Shown: positions 42,573-51,882, numbered from the stretch's first letter. The stretch: 64,000 bases of DNA from Crocinitomicaceae bacterium (GCA_024643725.1 JAHEMJ010000017.1:1-64000); one strand, 5' to 3'. Notes: generated from the sequence alone by a model not told the origin. A program made the numbers and translations.

Positions 42573-43808
42573 TTATTTCAACATGCTTAAACTGCGCTCC
42601 ACCGCGGCAACGAAGGTGTCAATTTCTTCTTTCGTATTGTAAAACGCGAAAGAGGCACGAACTGTTCCGGGAATTTGATAAAAATCCATAAGTGGCTGTG
42701 TGCAATGGTGTCCGGTGCGAACGGCAATTCCTTGTTTGTCCAATAATGTACCAATGTCAAATGGATGAATTCCCTTCACCGCAAAAGAAACCACGGATGT
42801 TTTATTCTTTGCTTCTCCGATGATTTGAAGTCCTTCAAACGTATCCAACATGTCCTCCGCATATTTGGCCAATTCGCGTTCGTGTTTTTCTGCTGCTTCC
42901 ATATCGATGGAGGATAAAAACTCAAATGCTTTTCCAAGGCAGATTCCACCTGCAATGTGTGGCGTGCCTGCTTCAAATTTGAAGGGTAGTTCGTTGTAAG
43001 TGGTTCGTTCAAACGTCACACGAGAAATCATGTCACCACCACCTTGATATGGAGGCATTCGATCGAGTAGTTCTTCTTTTCCGTACAACACACCGATTCC
43101 AGTCGGACCAAATACTTTATGACTTGAAAAGGCGTAGAAATCGCAATTCAATTCTTTCACATTGATGTGCATATGTTGAATGCTTTGCGCTCCGTCAATT
43201 AGTACTTTCGCTCCAACAGCATGTGCTTTGTCGATGATTTCCTTGACGGGATTCACCGTCCCAAGTGTATTTGAAATGTGCGTGATGGAAACCAACTTAG
43301 TTTTTTTAGAAAGCAAGCGGTCAAATTCCTCCATGATGAGTTCACCACGTTGGTTGATGGGTGCTACTTTCAATACACATCCTTGTCGTTCACACAACAT
43401 CTGCCATGGAACGATATTGGAGTGGTGTTCCATCGCGGAGATCAAAATTTCATCTCCAGCAGAAAGCAATTGTCCAAAGGAATAAGCAACTAAATTGATG
43501 CTGTCAGTGGTTCCTTTCGTGAAAATAATTTCTTCCGATTTTCGCGCACCAATGTACTGCTGAATGCGTTGACGTGCCGCTTCGTATTCTGTGGTTGCTT
43601 TTTGACTCATGAAGTGAACGCCGCGATGAATATTCGCGTTTTCCTTCGAGTAAAATAGGTTGATGGCATCCAATACCAATTTTGGTTTTTGGGAGGTCGC
43701 GCCATTGTCAAAATAAATGAGGTTTTTCCCATAAATCTGTTGACGCAATGCTGGAAATTCTTCTCGAATTTCACGCACATTAAACCGTTTTTGTTGCAAA
43801 TCACTCAT
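42573..43808 (-). CDS. sufS: SufS-type cysteine desulfurase
   Basis: This PLP enzyme removes sulfur from cysteine for Fe-S assembly. The 411 residues include the group II start IREEFPALRQQIYGKNLIYFDNGATSQKP, the PLP Lys in AFSSHKVFGPTGIGVLYG, and the catalytic Cys in RTGHHCTQP. It is followed by sufE after one base, the usual SufS partner. A TACTTTTG box lies 7 bases upstream of the ATG. Confidence 0.97.
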   Translation of the reverse strand: MSDLQQKRFNVREIREEFPALRQQIYGKNLIYFDNGATSQKPKLVLDAINLFYSKENANIHRGVHFMSQKATTEYEAARQRIQQYIGARKSEEIIFTKGTTDSINLVAYSFGQLLSAGDEILISAMEHHSNIVPWQMLCERQGCVLKVAPINQRGELIMEEFDRLLSKKTKLVSITHISNTLGTVNPVKEIIDKAHAVGAKVLIDGAQSIQHMHINVKELNCDFYAFSSHKVFGPTGIGVLYGKEELLDRMPPYQGGGDMISRVTFERTTYNELPFKFEAGTPHIAGGICLGKAFEFLSSIDMEAAEKHERELAKYAEDMLDTFEGLQIIGEAKNKTSVVSFAVKGIHPFDIGTLLDKQGIAVRTGHHCTQPLMDFYQIPGTVRASFAFYNTKEEIDTFVAAVERSLSMLK

Positions 43809-43815
43809 ATCCGTA

Positions 43816-43823
43816 CAAAAGTA
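43816..43823 (-). promoter_or_regulatory. -7 box TACTTTTG before sufS
   Basis: Read on the minus strand, TACTTTTG fits TAnnTTTG and lies 7 bases before the start codon at 43808. Confidence 0.5.
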
Positions 43824-43870
43824 CGAAATCCCTTATTTTGAATTGTTCTAAAGAAGCAAATAATTCAATT

Positions 43871-45415
43871 TTATTTTGCTTTGAGTGAAATGTAGGGAAT
43901 CAAAACCTCTTCCAAGGAAATTCCTCCGTGTTGGAAGGTGTTCCCGTAGTAATTGACAAAGTGGTTATAGTTATTTGGATAAACGAAGAAATCTTGTTCT
44001 CGGGCAAAGACAAATTCCGCTGACAATTTCAATTTCGGCAAATAGGCTTCTGCTGGATTTTTCACAGTAAAAACTTCTTTCGCGTCATAGGTGAGTCCAC
44101 GTCCAGCTTTGTAACGCAGGTTGGAATTCGTGTTGCGTTCCCCAACTATGCGAACTGGTTTGTTGACTTTAATCGTTCCGTGATCCGTAGTGACAATTAG
44201 ACGAATTCCGGCATCGGCGATTTTTTTAATGATTTCGAGTAGGGGAGAGTGTTCGAGCCAAGAAACGGTAATGGAACGATACGCTGATTCGTTGTCCGCC
44301 AATTCACGAATCACCTCCATTTCTGTCCGCGCATGCGATAGCATGTCCACGAAATTGTATACGATAAAGTTCACGTCGTTATCCTTCCACGTATGAAAGG
44401 AGTCGGACAATTTCTTGCCGGCTTCGACATTCGTGATTTTATTGTAGCTCCATTTTACGTTTTTCCCAAGGCGCTTCAATTGCGCATCCAAGAATTCTTT
44501 TTCGTGCATGTTTTTACCGCCTTCATCCTCTTCGTTTTTCCAAAGGGTTGGAAAGCGTTTTTCAATTTCAGATGGAAGGAGTCCGGCAAAGAATGCGTTT
44601 CGTGCGTAGTGTGTCGCGGTTGGAAGAATGGAAAAAACAATTTCTTCTTCCTCTTTTGAAAAATAGCGCGATAGAATAGGTTCGATCATTTTCCATTGGT
44701 CGTAACGCAAGTTATCGATGACCAATACCGCTGTTTTTTCTTTGCCTATGAACGGAGCAATTTTGTCCTTCACCAAGGTGTGAATCATTTGTGGCGAATC
44801 CTCTGTTCCATTCACCCAGTCGAGGTAATTGTCTTCGATGAAATCGCAAAACAGCTTATTCGCTTCTTTCTTTTGCATTTCGAAAATCTCCAACATACCG
44901 GAGTCCTCGATATGATCCAATTCCAATTCCCAATACACCAATTTCGCGTAAAAGTCTTTCCATTCTTCAGCATCCATGCGTCCCATTAATTGCATGCCGA
45001 GTTGACGAAATTCCTGTTGGTAGTTCGAATTCGTTTTTTGACTCACTAATTTAGATTGATCCAAGTTCTTTTTAATGCTCAAGAGAATTTGGTTTGGATT
45101 GACTGGTTTGATGAGGTAATCGGCGATTTTACTTCCGATTGCTTCTTCCATGATGTGTTCTTCTTCACTTTTGGTGATCATCACCACGGGAACCAATGGT
45201 TTTTGCTCCTTGATTTGAAATAAGGTCTCTAATCCTGTAAGTCCAGGCATGTTTTCATCTAAAAAGATGATGTCGTAGTTGTTTTCTAGGGCTTTTTCGA
45301 TGGCATCTTGTCCATTCGTAACTGGATCCACAGAGTATCCTTTTGCTTCTAAAAACAAAATATGTGGTTTCAATAATTCAATTTCATCGTCCGCCCAAAG
45401 AATTTTACCCTGCAT
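43871..45415 (-). CDS. porX: PorX: response regulator with PglZ domain, T9SS regulator
   Basis: A 514-residue two-domain protein. The receiver domain (about 1-125) has acidic residues at 9-10, the phospho-acceptor Asp53 in FLDENMPG, and YLIKP. From about residue 210 on follows an alkaline-phosphatase-like PglZ domain (VLVIDNLRYDQWKMIEP, LPTATHYARNAFFAG, VTTDHG). This arrangement is PorX, which with the kinase PorY and sigma factor SigP controls T9SS genes in Porphyromonas. It fits the three proteins with T9SS tails in this window. PorY is not here. The gene is monocistronic. Confidence 0.93.
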   Translation of the reverse strand: MQGKILWADDEIELLKPHILFLEAKGYSVDPVTNGQDAIEKALENNYDIIFLDENMPGLTGLETLFQIKEQKPLVPVVMITKSEEEHIMEEAIGSKIADYLIKPVNPNQILLSIKKNLDQSKLVSQKTNSNYQQEFRQLGMQLMGRMDAEEWKDFYAKLVYWELELDHIEDSGMLEIFEMQKKEANKLFCDFIEDNYLDWVNGTEDSPQMIHTLVKDKIAPFIGKEKTAVLVIDNLRYDQWKMIEPILSRYFSKEEEEIVFSILPTATHYARNAFFAGLLPSEIEKRFPTLWKNEEDEGGKNMHEKEFLDAQLKRLGKNVKWSYNKITNVEAGKKLSDSFHTWKDNDVNFIVYNFVDMLSHARTEMEVIRELADNESAYRSITVSWLEHSPLLEIIKKIADAGIRLIVTTDHGTIKVNKPVRIVGERNTNSNLRYKAGRGLTYDAKEVFTVKNPAEAYLPKLKLSAEFVFAREQDFFVYPNNYNHFVNYYGNTFQHGGISLEEVLIPYISLKAK

Positions 45416-45430
45416 ATGCCTTATTTTTAA

Positions 45431-45438
45431 TAGTTTTG
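45431..45438 (+). promoter_or_regulatory. possible -7 box TAGTTTTG next to the HD-hydrolase start
   Basis: TAGTTTTG fits TAnnTTTG but leaves only one base before the ATG at 45440. It may be chance, or the transcript may start inside the first codons. Confidence 0.3.
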
Positions 45439-45439
45439 A

Positions 45440-46702
45440 ATGAATTTATTTAAAGGTACTCAATTGCATCCGAACGCACATCGAAACAACAAGAAGAAAA
45501 TTATTAACGACCCGGTCTATGGTTTTATTACAATTCCGGACGAAATAATTTTCGATATTTTGGAACATCCTCATATGCAGCGACTTCGTCGCATTATGCA
45601 ATTGGGATTAAGTCACCTTGTTTATCCAGGAGCAAATCATACGCGTTTCCACCACGTGTTGGGTGCGATGCACCTCATGAGCGAAGCTGTTGCTACGATT
45701 CGACGCAAAGGTCACGAAATAACGGTGGAGGAAGAACGTGCGGTTTGTTTGGCGATTTTGTTGCACGACATCGGACATGGTCCATTTAGTCATGCCTTGG
45801 AATACGACATTGTTTGTGGTGTGAGTCACGAGGAAATTTCGTCGTTTTTCATTGAAGAATTGTCGAAGGAATTCGATGGTCAATTGGATATGGCTTTGTT
45901 GATTTTCCAAAACAAGTACCACAAACCTTTTTTACATCAATTGGTGTCGAGTCAACTGGACATGGATCGTTTGGATTACTTGAATCGCGATAGCTTTTAT
46001 TCTGGAGTGAGTGAAGGAATCATTGGGTCGGATCGCTTGATTGAAATGTTGAATGTTCGCGAAGGACAATTGGTGTTAGAGGAAAAAGGGATATATTCGA
46101 TAGAAAAGTTCATTGTCGCGCGCCGATTAATGTATTGGCAAGTATACTTACACAAAACGGTGGTATCGGCAGAGTTTATGCTCATTCATGCATTGCGCCG
46201 CGCTAAATTTTTAGCTAAAAAAGGTGAGGAAGTTTTTGCAAGTCCAGCCTTGTCTTTTTTCATGAAACAAGACATCACAGAAGTCGATTTTCAACAACGA
46301 AAAGAAGTATTGGAAAATTTTGCACAGTTAGACGATTACGATATTTGGTCAGCCATTAAAGTTTGGCAAGGACATTCGGATCAAATTCTTGCCGCACTTT
46401 CAAAAGGATTGGTGAATCGTCAGTTATTTAAAATTAGTATCTCAAAAGAACCATTCTCCGAAGAGCGACTTACCACAGAACGTTCTAGAGTGCAAGCACA
46501 ATTTGGTATCACAGCAGAAGAAGTCGATTACTTTGTTTATTCAGATATCCTGACCAACAAAGCGTACAATCAAGATAAGCAGAACATTCATCTATTAATG
46601 AAAGATGGTTCCATCGTCGATTTAACTGCCGCTTCGGATAACTTGAATATTTCTGCATTGGCTCAACCAGTGGAAAAATATTTTCTCTGTTTCCCGGCCT
46701 AA
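45440..46702 (+). CDS. HD-domain phosphohydrolase (dNTPase-like)
   Basis: A 420-residue cytosolic hydrolase of the HD superfamily. The metal-binding set is clear: HTRFHHVLGAMHL, then LHDIGHGPFSHALE, and later SSQLDMDRLDYLNRD. These motifs and the opening NDPVYGFI resemble YdhJ and SAMHD1-like deoxynucleotide triphosphohydrolases. The substrate is not certain. It is divergent from porX, with only 24 bases between the two start codons. Confidence 0.88.
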   Translation: MNLFKGTQLHPNAHRNNKKKIINDPVYGFITIPDEIIFDILEHPHMQRLRRIMQLGLSHLVYPGANHTRFHHVLGAMHLMSEAVATIRRKGHEITVEEERAVCLAILLHDIGHGPFSHALEYDIVCGVSHEEISSFFIEELSKEFDGQLDMALLIFQNKYHKPFLHQLVSSQLDMDRLDYLNRDSFYSGVSEGIIGSDRLIEMLNVREGQLVLEEKGIYSIEKFIVARRLMYWQVYLHKTVVSAEFMLIHALRRAKFLAKKGEEVFASPALSFFMKQDITEVDFQQRKEVLENFAQLDDYDIWSAIKVWQGHSDQILAALSKGLVNRQLFKISISKEPFSEERLTTERSRVQAQFGITAEEVDYFVYSDILTNKAYNQDKQNIHLLMKDGSIVDLTAASDNLNISALAQPVEKYFLCFPA

Positions 46703-46814
46703 TTCAGATTGTTTTAGACAATTAATTCCCATTTCTACGCTACTCATTTGTAATCAAGATCAAAACCTAGAGACTTGACATCATATTGTATCCATTGACA
46801 TTTGTTTTTCTTCC

Positions 46815-47132
46815 ACTTTTTGGCTTGATCCAAAAAGTTCGCAAAAAGATCAAGACTTCGAATTCGATTCCCTTTGCAGATCGTACTCTGAAAGAATATT
46901 CCTCACAACAAGCAAAGGGTTTTCTGCGGATTTTGTCACACGATGCTTGGTGCATGAGCTTGCAGCTATGCTGAGCATTCGCGCGTGACAATGCTCCGTG
47001 AAAAACATCGAATTCTATGTCGGTCCTGATTCAATTTAGAATTTTTCTCTTCGAAGTGTAAACAATAGTCAATTACAAGAATTCTGATCGTAGCATCAGA
47101 ATTTGTTACTTTTTGGGGCAATGCCAAAAAGT
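46815..47132 (-). repeat. structured interspersed repeat, copy E (internally deleted, reversed)
   Basis: Read on the minus strand, both end hairpins are present (47108-47132 and 46815-46838), as are the stem domain with GTCAC/GTGAC and the CCCTTTGC/GCAAAG domain. The long first stem domain is missing and is replaced by a 9-base-pair hairpin, AATTCTGAT (47080-47088) with ATCAGAATT (47095-47103). Its outer flank towards 46765 (on the minus strand AGGTTTTGATCTTG) matches the outer flank of copy A. The small open frames in this stretch are not conserved between copies. Confidence 0.75.
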
Positions 47133-47181
47133 AAGAATACTAATACAAACAGAATATCCTTCTTTTCTTTTTTATTCTTCC

Positions 47182-47630
47182 ACTTTTTGGCTTGATCCAA
47201 AAAGTTCGCAAAAGATCAAGACTTCGAATTCGATTCCCTTTGCAGATTTTACTCCGAAGGATCATTCCTGACTTCAAGCAAAGGGTTTTCTGCGGATTTT
47301 GTCACACGATGCTTGGCGCATGAGCTTGCAGCTATGCTGAGCATTCGCGCGTGACAATGCTCCTTGAAAACCATCGAATTCTATGTCGGTCCTAATTCTA
47401 TTTTGAATTTCTTTCTTCGAAGTGAAAACTACGAATATTTACAAGATTGTTTTCCCGCGCATGAAAAGATGTAACGGGAACCCTCACGACGAAGTTGCGT
47501 GAAAATTTCTGGCTGTTTAAGCCGAGGCACGAGGCGAGTTTCAGAAATTTTAGCAAGGAGGAAGATGAGGGTCGTTAGATCTTTTAAGCGCTAGACCTTT
47601 TTGTTACTTTTTGGGGCAATGCCAAAAAGT
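47182..47630 (-). repeat. structured interspersed repeat, copy F (full length, reversed)
   Basis: A full-length copy in reverse orientation, in tandem with copy E. Its ends are the ACTTTTTGG/CCAAAAAGT hairpins (47606-47630 and 47182-47205), and all internal stem domains of copy B can be found. It lies between two convergent genes (HD hydrolase and mscS), so it does not interrupt a transcription unit. The 47631-47714 stretch holds nothing I recognise. Confidence 0.85.
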
Positions 47631-47714
47631 AATAGAATCACAAACTATCTCCTTTTGGAAAAAATCGTTGAACTTGGTTTAGGCGGACAACTTGAGTTAT
47701 CCATTCGCCTGTAA

Positions 47715-48206
47715 TTACTTGCGGACAATCGTTTTCGCCAATACCACCGAAGTAGGAATTGTCACCAAGTGATTTTCCTTCGTTTTAATGTACATGAAGA
47801 AAAAACTGATATCGACCAATTCTCCTTCAATGTCATATTCTTTGTCCAACACTTGTACTGTTTCTCCAATTTTAAGTGGATGATTGAAAAACAAAATCAA
47901 ACTCGAGGTAATGTTCGATAAAATGGACCATTGCGCGAAAAACGCAACCCCCATCACGGTGATGATCGACGTTATGAACACCATAAATCCTTTTTCATCG
48001 ATGTTCCAAATACCGGCTAAAACGATTGCTACGAAAATCCACAAGAACAGGTTGATGATTCGAATGGTAATTCTCTTTCGTTTTGCATCAAAGTCAAACC
48101 GCGACAGAAAGCGATTCACGGATTTTGTTGAGAGGTATTTGATGAGTGCCGTTAGGACAATTAAAATAACCGTTTCCGCCAATTTTTTAATTTCTACATC
48201 ATTCAT
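47715..48206 (-). CDS. small MscS-type mechanosensitive channel protein
   Basis: A 163-residue membrane protein with about three transmembrane segments. The last one and its following beta domain carry the MscS core (GVAFFAQWSILSNITSSLILFFNHPLKIGETVQV, given here only as a region of about residues 95-130). It stops after the beta domain and lacks the large C-terminal cage of MscS, as many short Bacteroidota members do. It probably protects against osmotic downshock. Its start overlaps the mazG stop by 4 bases. Confidence 0.85.
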   Translation of the reverse strand: MNDVEIKKLAETVILIVLTALIKYLSTKSVNRFLSRFDFDAKRKRITIRIINLFLWIFVAIVLAGIWNIDEKGFMVFITSIITVMGVAFFAQWSILSNITSSLILFFNHPLKIGETVQVLDKEYDIEGELVDISFFFMYIKTKENHLVTIPTSVVLAKTIVRK

Positions 48207-48976
48207 ACTTTTTTCAATTTAAGTTTTGCTTGATCCCAAAAGGTGTCCAATTCTGCCAAGTTCATGTTTCGGATATCCATTCCGGCTTCTTGAATCATTT
48301 CTTCCATCAACTGAAAACGATGGATGAACTTTTGATTCGTTTGTGCCAGGGCGTTTTCTGGGGAAATGCCAATAAAACGAGCGTAATTCACAAGTGAAAA
48401 AAGCACGTCACCAAACTCTTCTTCGATGTGCGGTGAATTTGCTTCGACCTCTACCTGTAATTCCTGCATTTCTTCCTCGACTTTTTTCCACACATCTCCG
48501 CGGTTTTCCCATTCAAAGCCAATACCTTTCGCTTTTTCCTGAATACGGGTCGCCTTTACGAGTGCTGGAAGTGCTGATGGAACGCCTTCTAAAACAGATT
48601 TTTTACCCGCTTTTAGTTTTAATTTTTCCCAATTAGCCAAGACTTCTTCCTCGCCGGAAACGCTTACATCCCCATAAATATGTGGATGACGGTAAATTAA
48701 TTTATCGCAAATCGCATTTAGAACGGATGTGACATCGAACGCTCCTTGTTCACTCCCCAGTTTGCAGTAAAAAACCAAGTGCAAGAACAAATCGCCAATT
48801 TCTCCTTGAATTTCTTTCAGGTCGTTTTTGGTGATAGCGTCGGTTAATTCGTACGTTTCTTCGATGGTTAAATTGCGAAGTGTTTCGAAGGTTTGTTTTT
48901 GATCCCATGGACATTTTTCCCGAAGGTCATCCATGATGTTTAATAAGCGTTCAAATGCGACAAGTCTTTCATCCAT
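48203..48976 (-). CDS. mazG: nucleoside triphosphate pyrophosphohydrolase MazG
   Basis: A 257-residue protein with two MazG domains. It hydrolyses NTPs to NMP and pyrophosphate, which cleans the pool or lowers ppGpp. The start LNIMDDLREKCPWDQKQT, the metal-binding EETYEL and the second-domain EFGDVLFSLVNYAR are characteristic. The gene begins 4 bases after a TACTTTTG box, so the transcript is probably almost leaderless. It is coupled to the mscS-type gene. Confidence 0.95.
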   Translation of the reverse strand: MDERLVAFERLLNIMDDLREKCPWDQKQTFETLRNLTIEETYELTDAITKNDLKEIQGEIGDLFLHLVFYCKLGSEQGAFDVTSVLNAICDKLIYRHPHIYGDVSVSGEEEVLANWEKLKLKAGKKSVLEGVPSALPALVKATRIQEKAKGIGFEWENRGDVWKKVEEEMQELQVEVEANSPHIEEEFGDVLFSLVNYARFIGISPENALAQTNQKFIHRFQLMEEMIQEAGMDIRNMNLAELDTFWDQAKLKLKKV

Positions 48977-48980
48977 AAAG

Positions 48981-48988
48981 CAAAAGTA
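48981..48988 (-). promoter_or_regulatory. -7 box TACTTTTG, 4 bases before mazG
   Basis: Read on the minus strand, TACTTTTG fits TAnnTTTG, and exactly 4 bases separate it from the mazG ATG at 48976. It is back to back with the box at 49016-49023. Confidence 0.55.
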
Positions 48989-49015
48989 AAGTTTATCTTT
49001 CTTCTAAGAATTGTT

Positions 49016-49023
49016 TAACTTTG
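49016..49023 (+). promoter_or_regulatory. -7 box TAACTTTG, 4 bases before the lipid A deacylase gene
   Basis: TAACTTTG fits TAnnTTTG, with TTTA 20 bases upstream as -33 box. The ATG at 49028 is 4 bases away. Confidence 0.6.
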
Positions 49024-49027
49024 GTAA

Positions 49028-50143
49028 ATGTTAAAATGCGCCCTAAAATTTAGTTTTTTATTGGTGTTTTGCGCTCATTCCTTCGCCCAAAGCGGATTTG
49101 AGATTCGGGAAAAAGTCGGATTTTTAGCTGCGCATCACGCCGGTATGGCGCATATACCAAAACAATTAGCCATCGCAACGGAGGTAAGTTATCTGAAGCG
49201 ATTAACGGGCAGTCAACTTTGGCAGAAATCCTACCGAGAACCGATCGTTGGATCCACGCTTTTTATCGGTTCAGTTGGAAATAATCAAATTTTAGGACGC
49301 TATGTTGGTGTTTATGGTTTTGCTGAATTGCCCATAATAAAGTACAAGAAGTACCGAATGGACTGGAAGTTTTCAACGGGAGTTGGATACACTAACAATC
49401 CTTATGATCCAATTACCAATCCAAAAAACGTTGCCATTGGTTCTCATTTCAACGCGCTCATGTGTTTTGCATTGAAACAAACGATCGGCTTTCGAAATTC
49501 AGCGATGACACTTGGTTTAGACATGACCCACTTTAGCAATGGTGCATTTAAGGTTCCGAACTTGGGGATTAATTTGCCTTATGTTTCCCTCGGATTCCAA
49601 CATTTTTTTCAAGGAGTTTCACACCGAATAAATCAGGGTGAAAAAGACGAAATAAGCCGAATCAATCCTTCGCCGCGACCAAATTTCTTGACATATCAGC
49701 AATGGCAATTGAGTTTAAATGGTATTTTCACCTGCAAGGAAACCATGCCGATTGGTGGCAAAAAGTATCCGGTATATGCTGGTTCGATTTCCCTTCGTCG
49801 TTACGGTAGTCAAAAATCTGGTGTGGAAGTGAACTTCGATGTGTTCTCCAAACAAGCCTTATTGAATTATGAGCCGATGGTTCAGAAATCTCAATGGGAT
49901 ATTTTGCAGTTAGGAATTTCCGCTTCGTATATTTTACCGTTGGATCGATTTAATTTTGTGTACGGTGCTGGAATGTACATCCGCGATAAATACCGAGCAG
50001 ACGGTCCGTTGTACATTCGATTAGGTTGTCGCTATTATCTAACCAAAAACATCAGCGCTGTGTTTGGATTAAAAACACATTATGCAAAAGCTGATTACTT
50101 GGAATTTGGACTTTCGTATCATTTTATACACTTGAAGAAATGA
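49028..50143 (+). CDS. acyloxyacyl hydrolase / PagL-like lipid A deacylase
   Basis: A 371-residue predicted outer-membrane barrel with signal peptide (ending SFAQ). The segment MTHFSNGAFKVPNLGIN carries the His-Ser pair and conserved surroundings of the PagL-like acyloxyacyl hydrolase family, which removes an acyl chain from lipid A. The C-terminus is aromatic-rich barrel strands. It is longer than classical PagL (~180 residues), as are other Bacteroidota members. It starts an operon with a DUF2807 lipoprotein and another barrel; all three are envelope proteins. Confidence 0.85.
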   Translation: MLKCALKFSFLLVFCAHSFAQSGFEIREKVGFLAAHHAGMAHIPKQLAIATEVSYLKRLTGSQLWQKSYREPIVGSTLFIGSVGNNQILGRYVGVYGFAELPIIKYKKYRMDWKFSTGVGYTNNPYDPITNPKNVAIGSHFNALMCFALKQTIGFRNSAMTLGLDMTHFSNGAFKVPNLGINLPYVSLGFQHFFQGVSHRINQGEKDEISRINPSPRPNFLTYQQWQLSLNGIFTCKETMPIGGKKYPVYAGSISLRRYGSQKSGVEVNFDVFSKQALLNYEPMVQKSQWDILQLGISASYILPLDRFNFVYGAGMYIRDKYRADGPLYIRLGCRYYLTKNISAVFGLKTHYAKADYLEFGLSYHFIHLKK

Positions 50144-50886
50144 AAGGATTCTCGATAAAGTGTGCTGTTATCATTTCTTTGGTATTGGTTTCTTCTTGCA
50201 AGAAACCGGAGAATCGTGCCTGTTGGAAGGGGACAGGGCAAATCGTCACAAAGATCATTTCTTTGCCTTCTTTTGAAGCGATGGAATTACATCAGCGATT
50301 GCACATCGAATTAGTACAAGATTCCATGGAGTTTCTCGAAGTTCAAGCGGGTGAAAACTTACAACAATTCATCGAATGGTCTGTGGTGGGTGGTAAATTG
50401 GAAATTTGGAACAAAAACAAGTGTGCTTACCTACGCTATAAAACCGGTGATGTTAAAGTCATTATTCACTTTAAATCCTTAAAGAAATTAACATATTGGG
50501 GCTCTGAGTTTTTGTCCTGCTCAGATACGATTCAAGCGGATTACCTAGATGTGTTGATGAACGACGGTGCAGGTGATTTGGATCTTACAGTTCAGGCGAA
50601 CGCGGTCAATGTGGTGAACCCACACGGATTCTCGAATATTGCTGTCCATGGTTCGTGTAAGTTTCTTCGTTTGGACATTGATGGTTACGGAACATTCGAC
50701 ACGAGAGATTTGAAGGTCAATGACTCCATTGCAGTGATGTATGCGTCCAATGGCACGTCGCATTTGGATGCAAATAACATCAAAATCAAAGCGGAATTGT
50801 CGAGTTCGGGAAATGTCATGTACCAAGGTACGCCATCGGAAATCCTTAAAATGCGCTATAGTACTGGAGACTTAATACATCAATAA
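50140..50886 (+). CDS. DUF2807-type lipoprotein (head GIN domain)
   Basis: A 248-residue lipoprotein with lipobox LVSSC. The C-terminal part is a repetitive beta-helix-like region of the DUF2807 (putative auto-transporter adhesin, head GIN domain) type, with repeats such as LDVLMNDGAGDLDLTVQAN and LSSSGNVMYQG. The family is widespread in Bacteroidota, with unknown role. It overlaps the preceding gene by 4 bases and ends directly before the next. Confidence 0.82.
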   Translation: MKGFSIKCAVIISLVLVSSCKKPENRACWKGTGQIVTKIISLPSFEAMELHQRLHIELVQDSMEFLEVQAGENLQQFIEWSVVGGKLEIWNKNKCAYLRYKTGDVKVIIHFKSLKKLTYWGSEFLSCSDTIQADYLDVLMNDGAGDLDLTVQANAVNVVNPHGFSNIAVHGSCKFLRLDIDGYGTFDTRDLKVNDSIAVMYASNGTSHLDANNIKIKAELSSSGNVMYQGTPSEILKMRYSTGDLIHQ

Positions 50887-51882
50887 ATGAAGAGGTTTTG
50901 GCTGATCGGATTCATGCTGTTTTCTTTGTCGAGTTTTGCTGAGGAAAAGGACACACTTCGTTTTCAACTGCATGGATTGATCGATGGTTATTCAACTTTT
51001 GGAAAATCCAATTCACAGGGTAAAATTCCCTATTTGGTATCCTCTTCGAATATAAATTCCTTTCAACTCAATCTAAGCATGATGGAATTTACCTGGGAGA
51101 ATGCGAGCTGGAAAATGGCGTTTTCCCCAGCCTACGGAAGTTACATGCAACAAAATTATGCGGCAGAAAAATGGTACAAACGATGGATTTACGAAGCGTA
51201 TGTCCAACGAAATTTTAAAAAATCGAATCTAGCTGTGGGAGTTTTTAGTTCTCCCTACACGCAAGAAACGCCGAAGAGCATTGATCAAATTAGTTATTCA
51301 CGAAGCCTTGCTCCGGAATACGTTCCGTATTACATCAGTGGTCTCAGGTTTCAAGTTCCGATTTCGAAAACATGGAACATCTCGCTTTTTGCTATGAATG
51401 GTTGGCAGAAAATGAATTACGCTCAATTTTCTCCTTCCATTGGATCGTTATTGACCTACAAGAAAAACGAATGGACCATCAACTGGTCTACCTATTTCGG
51501 ACATGAGAAAGAGAGTCAAGCCAAGGAGCTGCAAACTCGTTTTCTATCGGAGTGGAATGTCCAATATGCTCATGGTAAAATTATCACTCAAGCGTGTTTT
51601 TATGTGGGAACGCAAGGGATAAATTTCTCGCGAAATTGGTGGCAAATGAATGGTCAACTTGCCTATTCTTTCTCAGCAAAAACAAAGTGTTATGCACGAG
51701 CAGAATATTTCAGTGATCCATCCATGGTGCAGTTGTCACAAGGCAAATTGAGTTCCGAAAGTATCGGTGTAAATTATGCACTTAACGACGTTATGAACAT
51801 TGGGACAGAATTCCGATGTTTTCAATCCGAAAAAAAAGCGTTCGAACCCTATCAATTTCTGTTTTTTCAGCTTAAATTCTGA
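50887..51882 (+). CDS. putative beta-barrel porin of the outer membrane
   Basis: A 331-residue exported protein (signal ending SSFA) of amphipathic strands, with conserved porin-like pieces (LHGLIDGYSTFG at the start, GVFSSPYTQETPKSIDQISYSRS, and a terminal FFQLKF). It fits the putative beta-barrel porin-2 (OmpL-like) group of Bacteroidota; no substrate is known. It begins right after the DUF2807 gene stop and closes the envelope operon. Confidence 0.78.
   Translation: MKRFWLIGFMLFSLSSFAEEKDTLRFQLHGLIDGYSTFGKSNSQGKIPYLVSSSNINSFQLNLSMMEFTWENASWKMAFSPAYGSYMQQNYAAEKWYKRWIYEAYVQRNFKKSNLAVGVFSSPYTQETPKSIDQISYSRSLAPEYVPYYISGLRFQVPISKTWNISLFAMNGWQKMNYAQFSPSIGSLLTYKKNEWTINWSTYFGHEKESQAKELQTRFLSEWNVQYAHGKIITQACFYVGTQGINFSRNWWQMNGQLAYSFSAKTKCYARAEYFSDPSMVQLSQGKLSSESIGVNYALNDVMNIGTEFRCFQSEKKAFEPYQFLFFQLKF

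Noticed and set aside
46767..46991. Open frames on both strands in repeat copy E
   Set aside because: They read through the inverted-repeat ends and are not preserved in other copies.
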